Source: an uncultured Lachnospiraceae bacterium (GTDB lineage Bacteria; Bacillota; Clostridia; Lachnospirales; Lachnospiraceae). From it: DNA of 64,000 nucleotides. A model generated the notes under the pieces. The model worked only from the letters and a program-made list of their open reading frames with translations. It was not told the origin of the DNA and did not search any database. Of this stretch, positions 1 to 8,368 are shown piece after piece (the first letter of the stretch is position 1; each line of letters starts with the position of its first letter). A program made the translations under genes and the position numbers. The DNA is taken from the NCBI GenBank assembly GCA_946558465.1, contig CAMNTM010000002.1, positions 1 to 64,000 on the forward strand, in the 5' to 3' direction.

Positions 1-376
1 GCTTTATCACCATTTTCATATCCTCGCCAACCTCAATAATGTGTCCGTCCAAATCGTAAAACCGAATCACCCGCTGGCCCCAACTATGCTCAATCACTTC
101 TCCCAGATATTCAATATCCGGGTATTCTTTCAACTTGTTCAGAAAACCGTCAAAATCCTCTTCTTCAAAACACAGTTCCATATTATTGGGTTTTGTCAAT
201 ACACTTTCTTTTGATAAATGAACAAGCCAATCAAAATCCTGCTGTAAAGCTAAACCACAGGTAAAAGCTATATTTCTTCCATAATCCTGAAATACTTCCA
301 ATCCGAATAAATCCTCATAAAACTTTCTTGCAGCGTTGATGTCTGCTACCGATATAACCGTACAATTGTATTTCAT
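1..376 (-). CDS. VOC (glyoxalase/bleomycin-resistance fold) protein, 3' end missing
   Basis: The protein starts MKYNCTVISVADI and keeps the VOC pattern: an opening beta strand, a helix AARKFYEDLFGLEV, and a closing strand DLDGHIIEVGED. About 125 residues are visible and the frame is still open at base 1, so the C-terminus lies outside the window. VOC proteins are small metal-dependent enzymes or ligand binders (glyoxalases, dioxygenases, antibiotic-binding proteins), and the substrate cannot be told from this sequence. A second, unrelated-looking VOC gene follows 51 bases upstream on the same strand, so the two may be cotranscribed. Confidence 0.82.
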   Translation of the reverse strand, partial: MKYNCTVISVADINAARKFYEDLFGLEVFQDYGRNIAFTCGLALQQDFDWLVHLSKESVLTKPNNMELCFEEEDFDGFLNKLKEYPDIEYLGEVIEHSWGQRVIRFYDLDGHIIEVGEDMKMVIK

Positions 377-427
377 GTAAGTTTTCCTTTCTTAACCTCT
401 ATTTCCATTAACTCTACAAACTGGAAA

Positions 428-859
428 TTAAAATTGCAGCATACCTTTTTCATCGTACTTAAAATCAGGTCCCCACGCAACTTCCCAGTAATATCCATCC
501 AGATCTGTAAAGTATGCGTGATAGCCTCCCCAAAATACATCCTGCGGTTTTTTTACAATTGTTCCTCCTGCAGTTCGAACCAATTCAATGATCTTATCAA
601 CGTCATCCTTATGTTCCACATTATATGTTAATGTAATACCACCAAATCCGTTTCCAATTTGTGGCGGATTATCCCCATTTATATCTTTTGCTAACAACTC
701 CAGGGGAAACAATTCAAATTTTGTTCCCGGCGTATCGAAAAAGCATACATATGGATTGTCTTCCTGGCAATCCGTTTTATAACCTAAACCATCCCGGTAA
801 AATTTTATTGCTTTCTCCATACTTCTTACGCCCAAACATATACAAGTTATTTTATTCAT
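428..859 (-). CDS. VOC family protein (glyoxalase-like)
   Basis: The 143-residue product begins MNKITCICLGVRSMEKAI. It shows the two VOC half-modules: FYRDGLGYKTDC near residue 25 and DLDGYYWEVAWGPD near residue 120. The frame opens 8 codons further upstream, but GGGAGG lies correctly spaced before the ATG at 859, which is why that start is preferred. Family members act as lyases, dioxygenases or resistance-binding proteins; a cytoplasmic role is likely because no signal or membrane segment is seen. Substrate unknown. It lies directly upstream of the partial VOC gene. Confidence 0.85.
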   Translation of the reverse strand: MNKITCICLGVRSMEKAIKFYRDGLGYKTDCQEDNPYVCFFDTPGTKFELFPLELLAKDINGDNPPQIGNGFGGITLTYNVEHKDDVDKIIELVRTAGGTIVKKPQDVFWGGYHAYFTDLDGYYWEVAWGPDFKYDEKGMLQF

Positions 860-930
860 TAAAGTACCTCCCGCAAATTCCATTTTTATATGTTCTCTAC
901 TCTTCTTCCTGAATAGTAGGTCAGTTAAAC

Positions 931-1050
931 TTATCGTTTTCTAAAATGCAGCCAATGAATTCCATCTTCATATCCAATTTTATAATAAAAGCCATCTCCG
1001 CCGCAATTATCAAAGTCTCTCACAATTAAATAAACTGAACCATATCTCAT
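931..1050 (-). CDS. Small ORF (39 aa), possible VOC gene fragment
   Basis: A short frame begins MRYGSVYLIVRDFD after GAGGG six bases before the ATG, and ends after LHFRKR. The opening resembles the first strand of VOC proteins, which often begin with a similar M-x-Y-x-x-x-x-L-x-V-x-D stretch. The remainder (DGFYYKIGYEDGIHWLH) does not continue that fold, so it may be a fused or truncated remnant rather than a working gene. It fills the gap between the VOC and HIT genes. No function assigned. Confidence 0.35.
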   Translation of the reverse strand: MRYGSVYLIVRDFDNCGGDGFYYKIGYEDGIHWLHFRKR

Positions 1051-1104
1051 ATTTATCCCTCACAACTCAGATTTAACTACTAATAATTCTATCTATCTTT
1101 TCTT

Positions 1105-1524
1105 TCAAATCAGCGGCAATTTCATCTGTGTATTGTCCCCTTTTTTAGGATTAGTCCATCCAAATCCATCGTCTTTTACTCTTGGAAATACATGAAGATG
1201 AAAATGTCCGAAATCACAGCATTCCCCACCATTTTGCATTATACTATACCCTAAATGCTTATAATCATTCTCAAAAACTTCCACAATTCTTCTTGCTGTC
1301 TCAATTACTTCGATCAGATATTCTTGTGGAACCTTGGTTATAGAATCTGTATGTATTTTTGGCACAACAAGTATATGTCCAGCTGAAATTGGATCTATAT
1401 CCAGGAATGCTACTACCTTGTTTGTCTCATGGACAATCTTTGCTTTCGATTTATGTGCAATAATGTCACAAAAAACGCACTTCGCAAGTTCATTTTCACT
1501 TAATCTTTTATATTCTCTTCCCAT
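1105..1524 (-). CDS. HIT family nucleotide-binding hydrolase
   Basis: The protein carries the zinc-site opening CVFCDII and the HIT triad HFHLHVFPR near its end, so it is a histidine-triad nucleoside phosphate hydrolase or transferase. It probably cleaves AMP from small phosphoramidate or dinucleotide substrates in the cytoplasm. The frame is open for 44 codons further upstream, but GGAGG followed by 8 bases precedes the ATG at 1524 (MGREYKRLSENELAK). From there the length (139 aa) matches a normal HIT protein. The upstream extension overlaps the relic at 1583-1720 in another frame and is probably non-coding. Confidence 0.85.
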   Translation of the reverse strand: MGREYKRLSENELAKCVFCDIIAHKSKAKIVHETNKVVAFLDIDPISAGHILVVPKIHTDSITKVPQEYLIEVIETARRIVEVFENDYKHLGYSIMQNGGECCDFGHFHLHVFPRVKDDGFGWTNPKKGDNTQMKLPLI

Positions 1525-1582
1525 TTCATTTGCCTCCACAAATGCTTTTCTCAATTCTTCAATAAGCGGACGCATACTGTCC

Positions 1583-1720
1583 TTATATTTTTCCAGATTT
1601 AAGAAATTTTTCAAAATCACCATACAACTCACCTGATTCCACTGACGCAGCTTCAAGTTCTAAAAGAAATTTATATGCCGCTGTATGATTCTTGTCTTGT
1701 AGTTTACCAATCATATTCAT
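1583..1720 (-). pseudogene. 5' stub of a HEAT-repeat-like (SufBD-type) protein gene
   Basis: A good ribosome site (GGAGGG) precedes an ATG at 1720 and a 45-codon frame opening MNMIGKLQDKNHTAAYKF, ending GDFEKFLKSGKI. The opening resembles the N-terminus of Firmicute HEAT-repeat proteins, which normally run past 200 residues, so this looks like a gene truncated when the HIT gene was joined to it. That resemblance is from memory and is weak. Only the frame and its ribosome site are certain. It could be a genuine small peptide translated ahead of the HIT gene. Confidence 0.4.
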
Positions 1721-1937
1721 GGAGTTTCCCTCCTGCAACTTCAAATCTGTCATTGTTCTTCATTGTACCATATAACCATGAATTTTCCCACCTGTTTCGC
1801 ATATGGCTGTCCCTCAAAAATGTTCGCCTTGTAACCATTCTTCTGCGATGCCCAGCGGGTATGGATTCCTTCTCCGCGGCTAGAGTACGGCAGAAAGGGC
1901 GATATCATTCCTGTCTTTCATTTATTCAGTTATTATT

Positions 1938-1957
1938 GGGACGACGAGTGCCGTCCC
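1938..1957 (-). other. Short stem-loop downstream of the permease gene
   Basis: Perfect 6-bp arms GGGACG/CGTCCC enclose 8 bases and lie 17 bases past the permease stop. On the minus strand the hairpin is followed by AATAATAACTG rather than a T run. It could be a weak 3' processing hairpin but is not a convincing intrinsic terminator. Confidence 0.3.
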
Positions 1958-1973
1958 ACCGGTATAAACAAAT

Positions 1974-4382
1974 TTATTCCATTGTTTTGATACGGTCTAC
2001 AAGCGATTGCTTTTTACAGTAACGGATTGCCAAAAGGGAATATCCCATAGCAACAGCAAAAAGTGCGACGAAAAAAATAATTATCTGAACAATCGGAAAT
2101 GTATAGTGCAACTTTCCAAAAACGCCAATTTGATCGAACAGCAAGCACAGACAGTATCCCGAAACAGTCCCAACGGTCAAAGTAATTATCATTGTTCCAA
2201 AAACATAGTAAAGGCTTTCTATTTGCAACATCTTTGCAAGCTGTTTTCCGGTTAGACCGATAGATTGAAGTACCCCAAACTCCTGCTGCCTTGATATTAA
2301 ATTTGTCATAAGTGTATTGATAAGATTTATAATACCAAATAGCCCGATAAATATGACAAGACCATAAATCGGTGCTGTATATGCCTTCAGACTTTTTTGT
2401 GCAAATGCCAGGACATCGGTATAACTCTCAATTACCAAATCCTGCTTCCCACTTAGCGTATCAAATACAAACTGCTCTGCCAGAGGAAGCTCCTGTAAAT
2501 CTGTTCTGATGGAAAGCTGTGTATTGAAATTAGTTACTTTACTGCGTAACACTTTTATCAGATCCGTTGGTAAAAAAAACAAATTACCATTATACTCATT
2601 TCCAAAGTCCACAGTTCCGGCTATTGTAAAGGTAATCTTTTCTCCCATATCAGATAAAATTTCTATCTGATCGCCCAGCTTCAAATCGTATCCGTAAAAT
2701 TTGGCAAGATTATTCTCGTTATCATCTACTAAAATACCATATCCCTCTACCAGAGTATTATAGTCCATTGTTCCGCTCAAAAGGCATGAATTATGATTAG
2801 CTATCTGTTCCCGGGATAATGCACCGATCATTTCATCCATGCTGCTCTCGGTACCAGCATTTCCGGGCAGAAAAATAGCAGCATATACGCCTTGTACCTC
2901 TTTTATTTCTGTAATTTCTTTACACTTTAGCAGTTCATTGACAAGTTCATCAGATAAAGGATTGTTCTCTTGCAAATGTGTCATCGATGTAACACGAGAA
3001 ATTTGCTGCGTGCTATTATCATTCGGAGATAATGAAATGGTGATTTCTTTTTCACCGAACATCTGCCGTGCAATTTTATTTTCATCCACAGAGCAAAAAT
3101 ATGTTGCCCCACACATCAAGAGTATTCCGGTAAATCCAAGAGAAATTAAAGTCATAACAACCTTTTTGCGGTTCCTCATAAAATTGAGTTTTGCCAAATT
3201 CATAGGGGAAAGATTGCGTACCAGTTTTTTTGTTGTCATTTCTTTTGCTGTGTCTGTTGTAGTAGTAATCCGAATTGCCTCTATAGGGGAAACCGAAGCC
3301 GCAATTTTTACGGGTTTGTTAATAGATATCATAACTGCAAGCTCAGTAATTACTGTTACCCCCAGTATGCCCATGATACTGTTGGGCCAGTACCAGCCTT
3401 TGGGAACAAGGGCATATCCAAGTACACATCCGAGTACACATCCGGCAGGAATGGACAGAAGTGAAAGTTTTCGACTTTCTTTCCATATCATTTTTTTGAT
3501 TTGCTTTTTTGTCATGCCGATTACCTGAAAACGTCCATATTCTTTAATTTTTCCTATAACTGAGATATAGAACAGGCTATAAATTACCATTGAGCAGGCT
3601 ATAACAATCAAAACGCTTATGGCCAGCACAATGAGCATATCTCTCGATGAATTATCAGCAGTATCAAAATACGAGGAACTAAATGCTATCTGATTTTCTT
3701 CTATCCCATAGTTGCCAAGGCAACTACAGATAGTTGTTTTTAACTCCTCATGGCTGAAATGTTCACTTGCCATAATGCGAAAAATACCCACATACGGGAT
3801 AGATCCTGCATAGTAGGATTTTAAAAACGCATCAGACACCAGAATTTGATAGTTTCGGTTACTGCCATCATCATTGATGATACCGCAAACAATATATTCT
3901 GTCTCGCCATTTTTTAATGGCAATACGATTTTCTCATTTAAGGACACACTATACCCGGTATGTTCCAGAAATGAAGAAGAAACCGCAACCTCATTTTCTG
4001 TTTCTGGCAGCCGCCCATTCATCTCAATGGAACGGAGATATAAGTCGTTGCTATCCCGATAGTTGATATTCAGAGTATAATCCTCAATACGAAAACTGTC
4101 TAAAGCAACTTCCATACCTGCCATTTCAATATTTGCATCATTAGATAGGATTGTTACCATTTGCGGATCAATTCCAATTACTGCCGCCTGATAACGTCCC
4201 TGCAAAAATGTTTTCGCTTCATAAGATTTACCAAATGTATATAATGCAAGCGTTGTCATAAGACAGGCGGCAAGGGCAATCGTCACGATGATAAACACAT
4301 TACGCCGTTTGTCCGCCTGAATACTCCTGTTCGCCAGCTTCTTGACAATGGTGCTGGTATCATTTTCAAAAGGCCATGTCAT
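1974..4382 (-). CDS. ABC transporter permease, FtsX/MacB-like, antimicrobial-peptide type
   Basis: This 802-residue membrane protein has a first membrane helix at about 28-50, a roughly 200-residue outer domain, three helices between about 250 and 355, a fourth near 410, a second outer domain, and three C-terminal helices after about 665. That is the duplicated FtsX/DUF214 layout of permeases that handle peptide antibiotics or lipid-linked targets. It follows its ATPase gene by 14 bases, with GGAGG before the ATG. With the two-component genes upstream it suggests a regulated resistance or export pump. The DNA is clearly more AT-rich than that of the ATPase it partners, hinting at mosaic origin. 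The actual substrate is unknown. Confidence 0.88.
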   Translation of the reverse strand: MTWPFENDTSTIVKKLANRSIQADKRRNVFIIVTIALAACLMTTLALYTFGKSYEAKTFLQGRYQAAVIGIDPQMVTILSNDANIEMAGMEVALDSFRIEDYTLNINYRDSNDLYLRSIEMNGRLPETENEVAVSSSFLEHTGYSVSLNEKIVLPLKNGETEYIVCGIINDDGSNRNYQILVSDAFLKSYYAGSIPYVGIFRIMASEHFSHEELKTTICSCLGNYGIEENQIAFSSSYFDTADNSSRDMLIVLAISVLIVIACSMVIYSLFYISVIGKIKEYGRFQVIGMTKKQIKKMIWKESRKLSLLSIPAGCVLGCVLGYALVPKGWYWPNSIMGILGVTVITELAVMISINKPVKIAASVSPIEAIRITTTTDTAKEMTTKKLVRNLSPMNLAKLNFMRNRKKVVMTLISLGFTGILLMCGATYFCSVDENKIARQMFGEKEITISLSPNDNSTQQISRVTSMTHLQENNPLSDELVNELLKCKEITEIKEVQGVYAAIFLPGNAGTESSMDEMIGALSREQIANHNSCLLSGTMDYNTLVEGYGILVDDNENNLAKFYGYDLKLGDQIEILSDMGEKITFTIAGTVDFGNEYNGNLFFLPTDLIKVLRSKVTNFNTQLSIRTDLQELPLAEQFVFDTLSGKQDLVIESYTDVLAFAQKSLKAYTAPIYGLVIFIGLFGIINLINTLMTNLISRQQEFGVLQSIGLTGKQLAKMLQIESLYYVFGTMIITLTVGTVSGYCLCLLFDQIGVFGKLHYTFPIVQIIIFFVALFAVAMGYSLLAIRYCKKQSLVDRIKTME

Positions 4383-4396
4383 AGTCTGCCACCTCC

Positions 4397-5062
4397 TTAT
4401 TCCACAATCTTGCCGTCCTCAATGCGGACAATCCGATCTGCAAGACGGGCTATGTCGTCATTGTGGGTAATCATCACAACAGTTTGCCGGAACTCCGCAC
4501 TGGTGCGCTTGATAAGCCCCAGCACCTCGGCGCTGGTCTTGCTGTCAAGGTTGCCGGTCGGCTCGTCGGCCAGCACAATAGCCGGTTTGGTAATCAGGGC
4601 GCGGGCAATCGCCACACGCTGCTGCTGGCCGCCGGAAAGATTGTTCGGCATATTTTTCAGTTTATCTTCCAGCCCCAGCAGGTGAACGATCTCGTCCAAA
4701 AACTTCTGATCCACCGTGTCCCCGTCCAGCTCCACCGGCAGGACGATGTTCTCATACACATTCAGGATCGGAACAAGGTTATAGTTCTGGAAGATAAAGC
4801 CGATGTTGCGGCGGCGGAAAATGGTAAGCTGTTCGTCGTTCTTCTTTGCCAGTTCTTCGCCCCGGACGATCACGGTTCCACTGGTGGGGGCGTCCAGTCC
4901 ACCCATCATGTGAAGCAGGGTGGATTTGCCGCTGCCGGAGGTTCCCACAACGGCCACAAATTCGCCGTCCTCCACAGAGAAGTTTACGCCATCAAGGGCG
5001 CGGGTAAAGTTCGGCTCTGTGCCGTAATACTTTTTCAGATCAATCGTCTGTAAAACGCTCAT
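4397..5062 (-). CDS. ABC transporter ATP-binding protein, MacB/BceA-like
   Basis: The 221-residue ATPase has Walker A GTSGSGKST at 40-48, a Q-loop at FQNYN near 91, signature LSGGQ at 142-146 and Walker B IVLADE with the catalytic Glu at 167. This is a complete active nucleotide-binding domain of the MacB/LolD/BceA type. The frame extends 43 codons upstream into the promoter, but AAAGGAG with 8-base spacing marks the ATG at 5062 (MSVLQTIDLKK). It is the first gene of a two-gene unit with the FtsX-type permease. Its own promoter carries two copies of the operator also found before the response-regulator gene, so it is probably induced by that regulator. The gene is GC-rich relative to the permease. 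Confidence 0.93.
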   Translation of the reverse strand: MSVLQTIDLKKYYGTEPNFTRALDGVNFSVEDGEFVAVVGTSGSGKSTLLHMMGGLDAPTSGTVIVRGEELAKKNDEQLTIFRRRNIGFIFQNYNLVPILNVYENIVLPVELDGDTVDQKFLDEIVHLLGLEDKLKNMPNNLSGGQQQRVAIARALITKPAIVLADEPTGNLDSKTSAEVLGLIKRTSAEFRQTVVMITHNDDIARLADRIVRIEDGKIVE

Positions 5063-5104
5063 ACTCAAAACTCCTTTCAAGGCTTTCTGCCTGTTGATAA
5101 GGGT

Positions 5105-5194
5105 ATTGTAAAAACCAAATGTCCGCGAAATGTTACAGCGGCCAAAAAATTTCATTGAAAATCGGGGTGAAATGTTACAACGCTCGGACATTTC
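5105..5194 (-). promoter_or_regulatory. ABC-operon promoter with two response-regulator-type operators
   Basis: Read on the minus strand, TGTAACATTTC (5127-5137) lies exactly 16 bases before a TACAAT -10 box (5105-5110). A second TGTAACATTTC lies at 5169-5179, 42 bases (four helical turns) upstream. It forms part of an inverted pair with ACATTTC-type bases at 5188-5194. The same 11-mer at the same 16-base spacing occurs in the response-regulator promoter at 8369-8401. An activator site overlapping a poor -35 box is the expected arrangement for OmpR-type regulators, so this is probably the binding site of the regulator at 7648-8340. Confidence 0.75.
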
Positions 5195-5236
5195 AAAAAA
5201 ATTTACGGCGGGCAGCCGGGAATGGCCGTCCGCCGC
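5195..5236 (-). terminator. Intrinsic terminator of the cat segment
   Basis: On the minus strand a GC-rich hairpin (CGGCGG arms, 5206-5235) is followed by AAATTTTTTT. It lies just after the small gene at 5272-5445 and directly upstream of the ABC promoter operators, so it separates the cat transcript from the ABC transcript. Confidence 0.7.
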
Positions 5237-5271
5237 GTTCTATTTTACTGAAATTGAAAAACAATAACGCT

Positions 5272-5445
5272 TCATAGCAAGCTGCCTTTCAGCCCCTTTT
5301 TGAAAACTAATACGGCTCTTTCTGTTCCCCAAAATGACATTGTGACAAGCTGATAGCTTTTCTTTTCCATTTCTTCTATTTTTGCATTGATTTTCTCTGT
5401 TACATTTTCAACGGTAATTTCTTCGACTAATTCAGTCCAATACAT
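5272..5445 (-). CDS. Small conserved-looking protein (57 aa), unknown function
   Basis: AAGGAGG stands 8 bases before the ATG at 5445 (MYWTELVEEITVENV), giving 57 residues; the frame could start 6 codons earlier, without a ribosome site. The pattern of an amphipathic helix rich in Glu/Lys followed by VTMSFWGTERAVLVFKK resembles small DUF4177/Cse60-like proteins, but the match is weak. The start lies inside the last codons of the acetyltransferase gene (14-base overlap), so the two are translationally coupled. The gene is followed by a terminator. Confidence 0.65.
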   Translation of the reverse strand: MYWTELVEEITVENVTEKINAKIEEMEKKSYQLVTMSFWGTERAVLVFKKGLKGSLL

Positions 5446-6097
5446 CTTTATTACCTCCTTCAAGTGTATTTATCAGTTCTTGTACCTCATTAAAAAATCT
5501 ACACAAATGAAACCCATCTGCTACAGCATGATGAATGTTCATAGTAAGCGGCATCATGTACCTGCCATGTGACATTTCATATTTTCCCCAGGTAATGACT
5601 GGTGCAAGAAATTTACCCTCATCAAAAACATGAACATCAAAGTGGCTATATTTTACCCATGGTAAACAGGATACATCAAAAAAGTTCAAGGGCTGGTTTT
5701 CCACAAAAGCACGATCCGATTCATGTTTTTCTTTGTCAACCATGAAACGCTCAGAAAATTCAAATATATCATCAGAAAATTCCGTGACTAATTTTGTGAA
5801 GTTTTCATCTTCTTTATGAAATTCTGTATATGACGGACTAATAAAATTCCATTTTATTAGATCACCAGTATCGTTCCAGCTATATTTGAACTCATCATGT
5901 GTATTAACAACTTTTGATACAATCCATATCATAGACGGATAAAATTTTAGATTATTTCTCTTTGAAAATTCAATCAGATTTGTCACATCAATCTCCACGG
6001 TTAAGCTCATAACAATACGCATATTTTCAATGTAGCTCTTAAATAGCTTTCCTCTGCTCCACTCATTCAAATCAATTTTTGTATAGCTCATTTCCAT
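5432..6097 (-). CDS. cat: Chloramphenicol O-acetyltransferase, type A family
   Basis: The 221-residue protein follows the type A CAT pattern from N-terminus (DLNEWSRGKLFKSYI) to the active site HHAVADGFH near residue 190, with the catalytic His and the structural Asp both present. CATs transfer acetyl from acetyl-CoA to the 3-hydroxyl of chloramphenicol as cytoplasmic trimers. Typical enzymes have Cys where this one has Ala (HHAVCDGFH), a tolerable change, so activity on chloramphenicol is likely but not certain. AAGGAG with 7 bases before the ATG at 6097 decides the start. The gene is AT-rich, unlike the kinase and regulator genes upstream, which suggests later acquisition. Confidence 0.88.
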   Translation of the reverse strand: MEMSYTKIDLNEWSRGKLFKSYIENMRIVMSLTVEIDVTNLIEFSKRNNLKFYPSMIWIVSKVVNTHDEFKYSWNDTGDLIKWNFISPSYTEFHKEDENFTKLVTEFSDDIFEFSERFMVDKEKHESDRAFVENQPLNFFDVSCLPWVKYSHFDVHVFDEGKFLAPVITWGKYEMSHGRYMMPLTMNIHHAVADGFHLCRFFNEVQELINTLEGGNKDVLD

Positions 6098-6173
6098 ATT
6101 CATTCTCCTTTTCATTTTTGAACTTTTTTAGAAAACACAAGCCTCTCCGAATTGTATAGAACTTCATACACTT

Positions 6174-6593
6174 CTAAAACCAATTCGCCTTTTGATTTCT
6201 AAATTGAGGGATGTCGCTTTCTTGATAGGGATTATAAGTATTGCGGTTACACCCAAACTCTTTTAATGCTTTTATTTTATTGTCCTCTGTCCATTCAACC
6301 AAAGAAATGCCGTCAAATTCCTCTATATCCCCATTGTTCATTTTATTTTTGAAATACCATTCTACAATCGTTTGATTTTCTTTATGAAAGAATTGCTTGA
6401 TTTCCCAAACTACCACCTTTCCACGGGTATTCCACTCCTGAAACCAATGCTTTACTGTTTTACGATTGCTATACTGGGGACACCAACTTTCTGTATAGAG
6501 GACATCTTCTGTAAAAATATCATCAATGCCCATATCTTTCTGATAAAGCCACATATCAAACCACAGGCGGATCGTTTTTTCTCGTTCATTCAT
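6174..6593 (-). CDS. SnoaL-like / NTF2-fold protein
   Basis: The 139-residue product opens MNEREKTIRLWFDMWL and contains DIFTEDVLYTESWCPQYSNR and IVEWYFKN, the helix-plus-strand layout of SnoaL/NTF2-like cone-shaped proteins. Such proteins act as small hydrolases, isomerases or accessory ligand binders, and the ligand here is unknown. The open frame extends back through the kinase gene, but the start at 6593 lies after the kinase stop. The gene stands 26 bases downstream of the histidine kinase and upstream of cat, and is AT-rich like cat. It may have been inserted together with cat. Confidence 0.75.
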   Translation of the reverse strand: MNEREKTIRLWFDMWLYQKDMGIDDIFTEDVLYTESWCPQYSNRKTVKHWFQEWNTRGKVVVWEIKQFFHKENQTIVEWYFKNKMNNGDIEEFDGISLVEWTEDNKIKALKEFGCNRNTYNPYQESDIPQFRNQKANWF

Positions 6594-6619
6594 AATAGAA
6601 ACACCTCGCTCGTTTACTT

Positions 6620-7651
6620 TTATTTTGCCGGTAGCATAATGGAAAATTCCGAACCCTGTCCCAGCTCCGAAACCACTTTGATATAGCCGCCCTGCCGTGT
6701 TACGATCTCGCGGGCCAAATACAGGCCAATGCCCACGCCCTGCTGGTCGTGTACTTCTTCCTCCCGGTAGAAGCGTCGGAAGATAGCAGCCTGATTGCTT
6801 TCGGAAATGCCTTTGCCGGTGTCGCCCACTTTGATTTCCACATACATTTCCCACGGTATCACGGACACCGAAATGTTCCCGCCTGCTGGGGTATACTTCA
6901 CCGCATTATCCAGCAGGTTAAAGAGTGCTTCGGATGTCCACTTGCTGTCATGGGAGAGGTTCAGATCTTCCGGGCAGTTCACGGACACGACGATTTCTTT
7001 TTTCTCTGCCGCATACACGATCCCACTCATGGCCTGCGCCACGGTATCAAAGAGGCGGCCTGGTTTCTTATCCAACTGGATCACGCCCGTTTCCAGCCGT
7101 GAGGTTTTCACAAGAGCCTGAAAGAGAAAGTCCAACTTATCCGTCTGGGTGCGGATTCCCCGGATAAAGTCGGTGCGTTCCGCCTCGGTCATAGGCTTTT
7201 CCAGCAGGGTGTCCGTTGCCATTTTCAGATTGCTTACCGGCGTTTTTACCTGATGGGAAATATCCGATACAAGGGTCTGCAACTCCTGCCGTTCCTCGTC
7301 TACCCGGCGGCGGTTCTCCTGCATAATCTGATAGAGTCTTGCCAGCCGATGGCCGATTCTGGCGAGCTGGGTTTCGCTGTCCTCCGGGCGTTTTGGTGCT
7401 TTATTCCCGGCAATCATGTGGTCTAAAGTCTGGCACAGGTCAGCGGTAAACTGCGACAGCCGCTTTCCAAACGCCTGCGTCAGTACAAAAATCCCCACAA
7501 GGGCGCACAGCAGCAGCGCCCCGCCCGTCAGCAGCACCGCCGTCTGTTTTGTCACAAGAAACAGGGCTATGGTGATCCCGGACATGGAGAGGACAAGCCC
7601 TATTGCCACCCGGCCAAACAGCCGCCTTACCGAGAGGTTTTGAAACTTCAT
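6620..7651 (-). CDS. Sensor histidine kinase of the resistance locus
   Basis: The 343-residue kinase has two membrane helices near residues 13-33 and 38-58 with almost no outer loop, as in intramembrane-sensing kinases. A linker and the H-box SDISHQVKTP (phospho-His about 133) follow, then the N-box (LFNLLDNAVKYTP), G1 box (VGDTGKGIS) and G2 box (GVGIGLYLARE). It should phosphorylate the regulator encoded just upstream. The ATG at 7651 overlaps the regulator stop by four bases (ATGA), which fixes the start and couples translation. The lack of a sensory outer domain suggests that the ABC transporter, not the kinase itself, senses the signal, as in BceS-like systems; that is an inference. Confidence 0.92.
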   Translation of the reverse strand: MKFQNLSVRRLFGRVAIGLVLSMSGITIALFLVTKQTAVLLTGGALLLCALVGIFVLTQAFGKRLSQFTADLCQTLDHMIAGNKAPKRPEDSETQLARIGHRLARLYQIMQENRRRVDEERQELQTLVSDISHQVKTPVSNLKMATDTLLEKPMTEAERTDFIRGIRTQTDKLDFLFQALVKTSRLETGVIQLDKKPGRLFDTVAQAMSGIVYAAEKKEIVVSVNCPEDLNLSHDSKWTSEALFNLLDNAVKYTPAGGNISVSVIPWEMYVEIKVGDTGKGISESNQAAIFRRFYREEEVHDQQGVGIGLYLAREIVTRQGGYIKVVSELGQGSEFSIMLPAK

Positions 7652-8340
7652 TTTGCCTCGCCTCCCGTCCATTGATAGCCCATGCCGTAAACCGTCTTGA
7701 TGTAGGGTGCGCCGCCGTCGGATTCAATCTTGCTGCGAATCCGGCTGATGGAGGTTGTCAGGGTGTGTTCGTCCACAAACCTCTCGTCTATATCCCACAG
7801 CTTTTCCAAAAGCTGCCCACGGGTCAGCACTTGCCGGGGATTTTTACGGAACAGGTTCAGCATTTTGTATTCCATCGGGGATAGGGTCAGGGGCTTGCCG
7901 TTTAGGGAAGCCGTCTGCTCCGAGAAGTCCAGAAACAGCCGCCCGTCGTCGTAAATATCCTTGGCCGGTTTGTGGTGTTCCAGCATGGCGAACATGGCTT
8001 TGATTTTCCGCTGCAAGGCCCCGATCACAAAGGGCTTTGTGATGTAGTCCACTGCGCCCACTTCATAGCCCCGTATCTGGTCGCTCTCCTGATCGTTGGC
8101 GGTCAGGAAAATCACAATGGTGTCCGGGTGCTGGGGCTTTATCAGCTTGCACAGCTCAAAACCGTTCCCGTCCGGCAGGTTGATGTCCAGCAGCACCAGA
8201 TCAAATTCCCGCTGGCGGATGGCGTCGGCTGCGGTTCTGGCATTTAGAGTAGAAGTCACGCCGTAACCGTCTGCGGTCAGGTTATAGGCTAACATCTTAT
8301 TCAAAAAACTGTCGTCCTCGACAATTAAAATCTGCTTCAT
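7648..8340 (-). CDS. OmpR/PhoB-family response regulator
   Basis: The 230-residue regulator has a receiver domain with acidic pocket D9/D10, phospho-acceptor D52 (LLDINLPDG) and K102, followed from about residue 130 by a winged-helix domain ending IKTVYGMGYQW. It is complete. The ATG at 8340 (MKQILIVEDD) has an upstream GAGG; the longer frame has none. It heads the operon and overlaps the kinase gene by four bases. Its promoter shares an operator with the ABC operon, implying autoregulation and control of the transporter. Confidence 0.93.
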   Translation of the reverse strand: MKQILIVEDDSFLNKMLAYNLTADGYGVTSTLNARTAADAIRQREFDLVLLDINLPDGNGFELCKLIKPQHPDTIVIFLTANDQESDQIRGYEVGAVDYITKPFVIGALQRKIKAMFAMLEHHKPAKDIYDDGRLFLDFSEQTASLNGKPLTLSPMEYKMLNLFRKNPRQVLTRGQLLEKLWDIDERFVDEHTLTTSISRIRSKIESDGGAPYIKTVYGMGYQWTGGEAK

Positions 8341-8368
8341 ATCCTCACTTCCTTTGCTTTTTGCAGAT

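Noticed and set aside
1675-2022. Plus-strand frame between the HIT and permease genes
   Set aside because: It runs antisense to the small stub and the end of the permease, with no ribosome site or motif.
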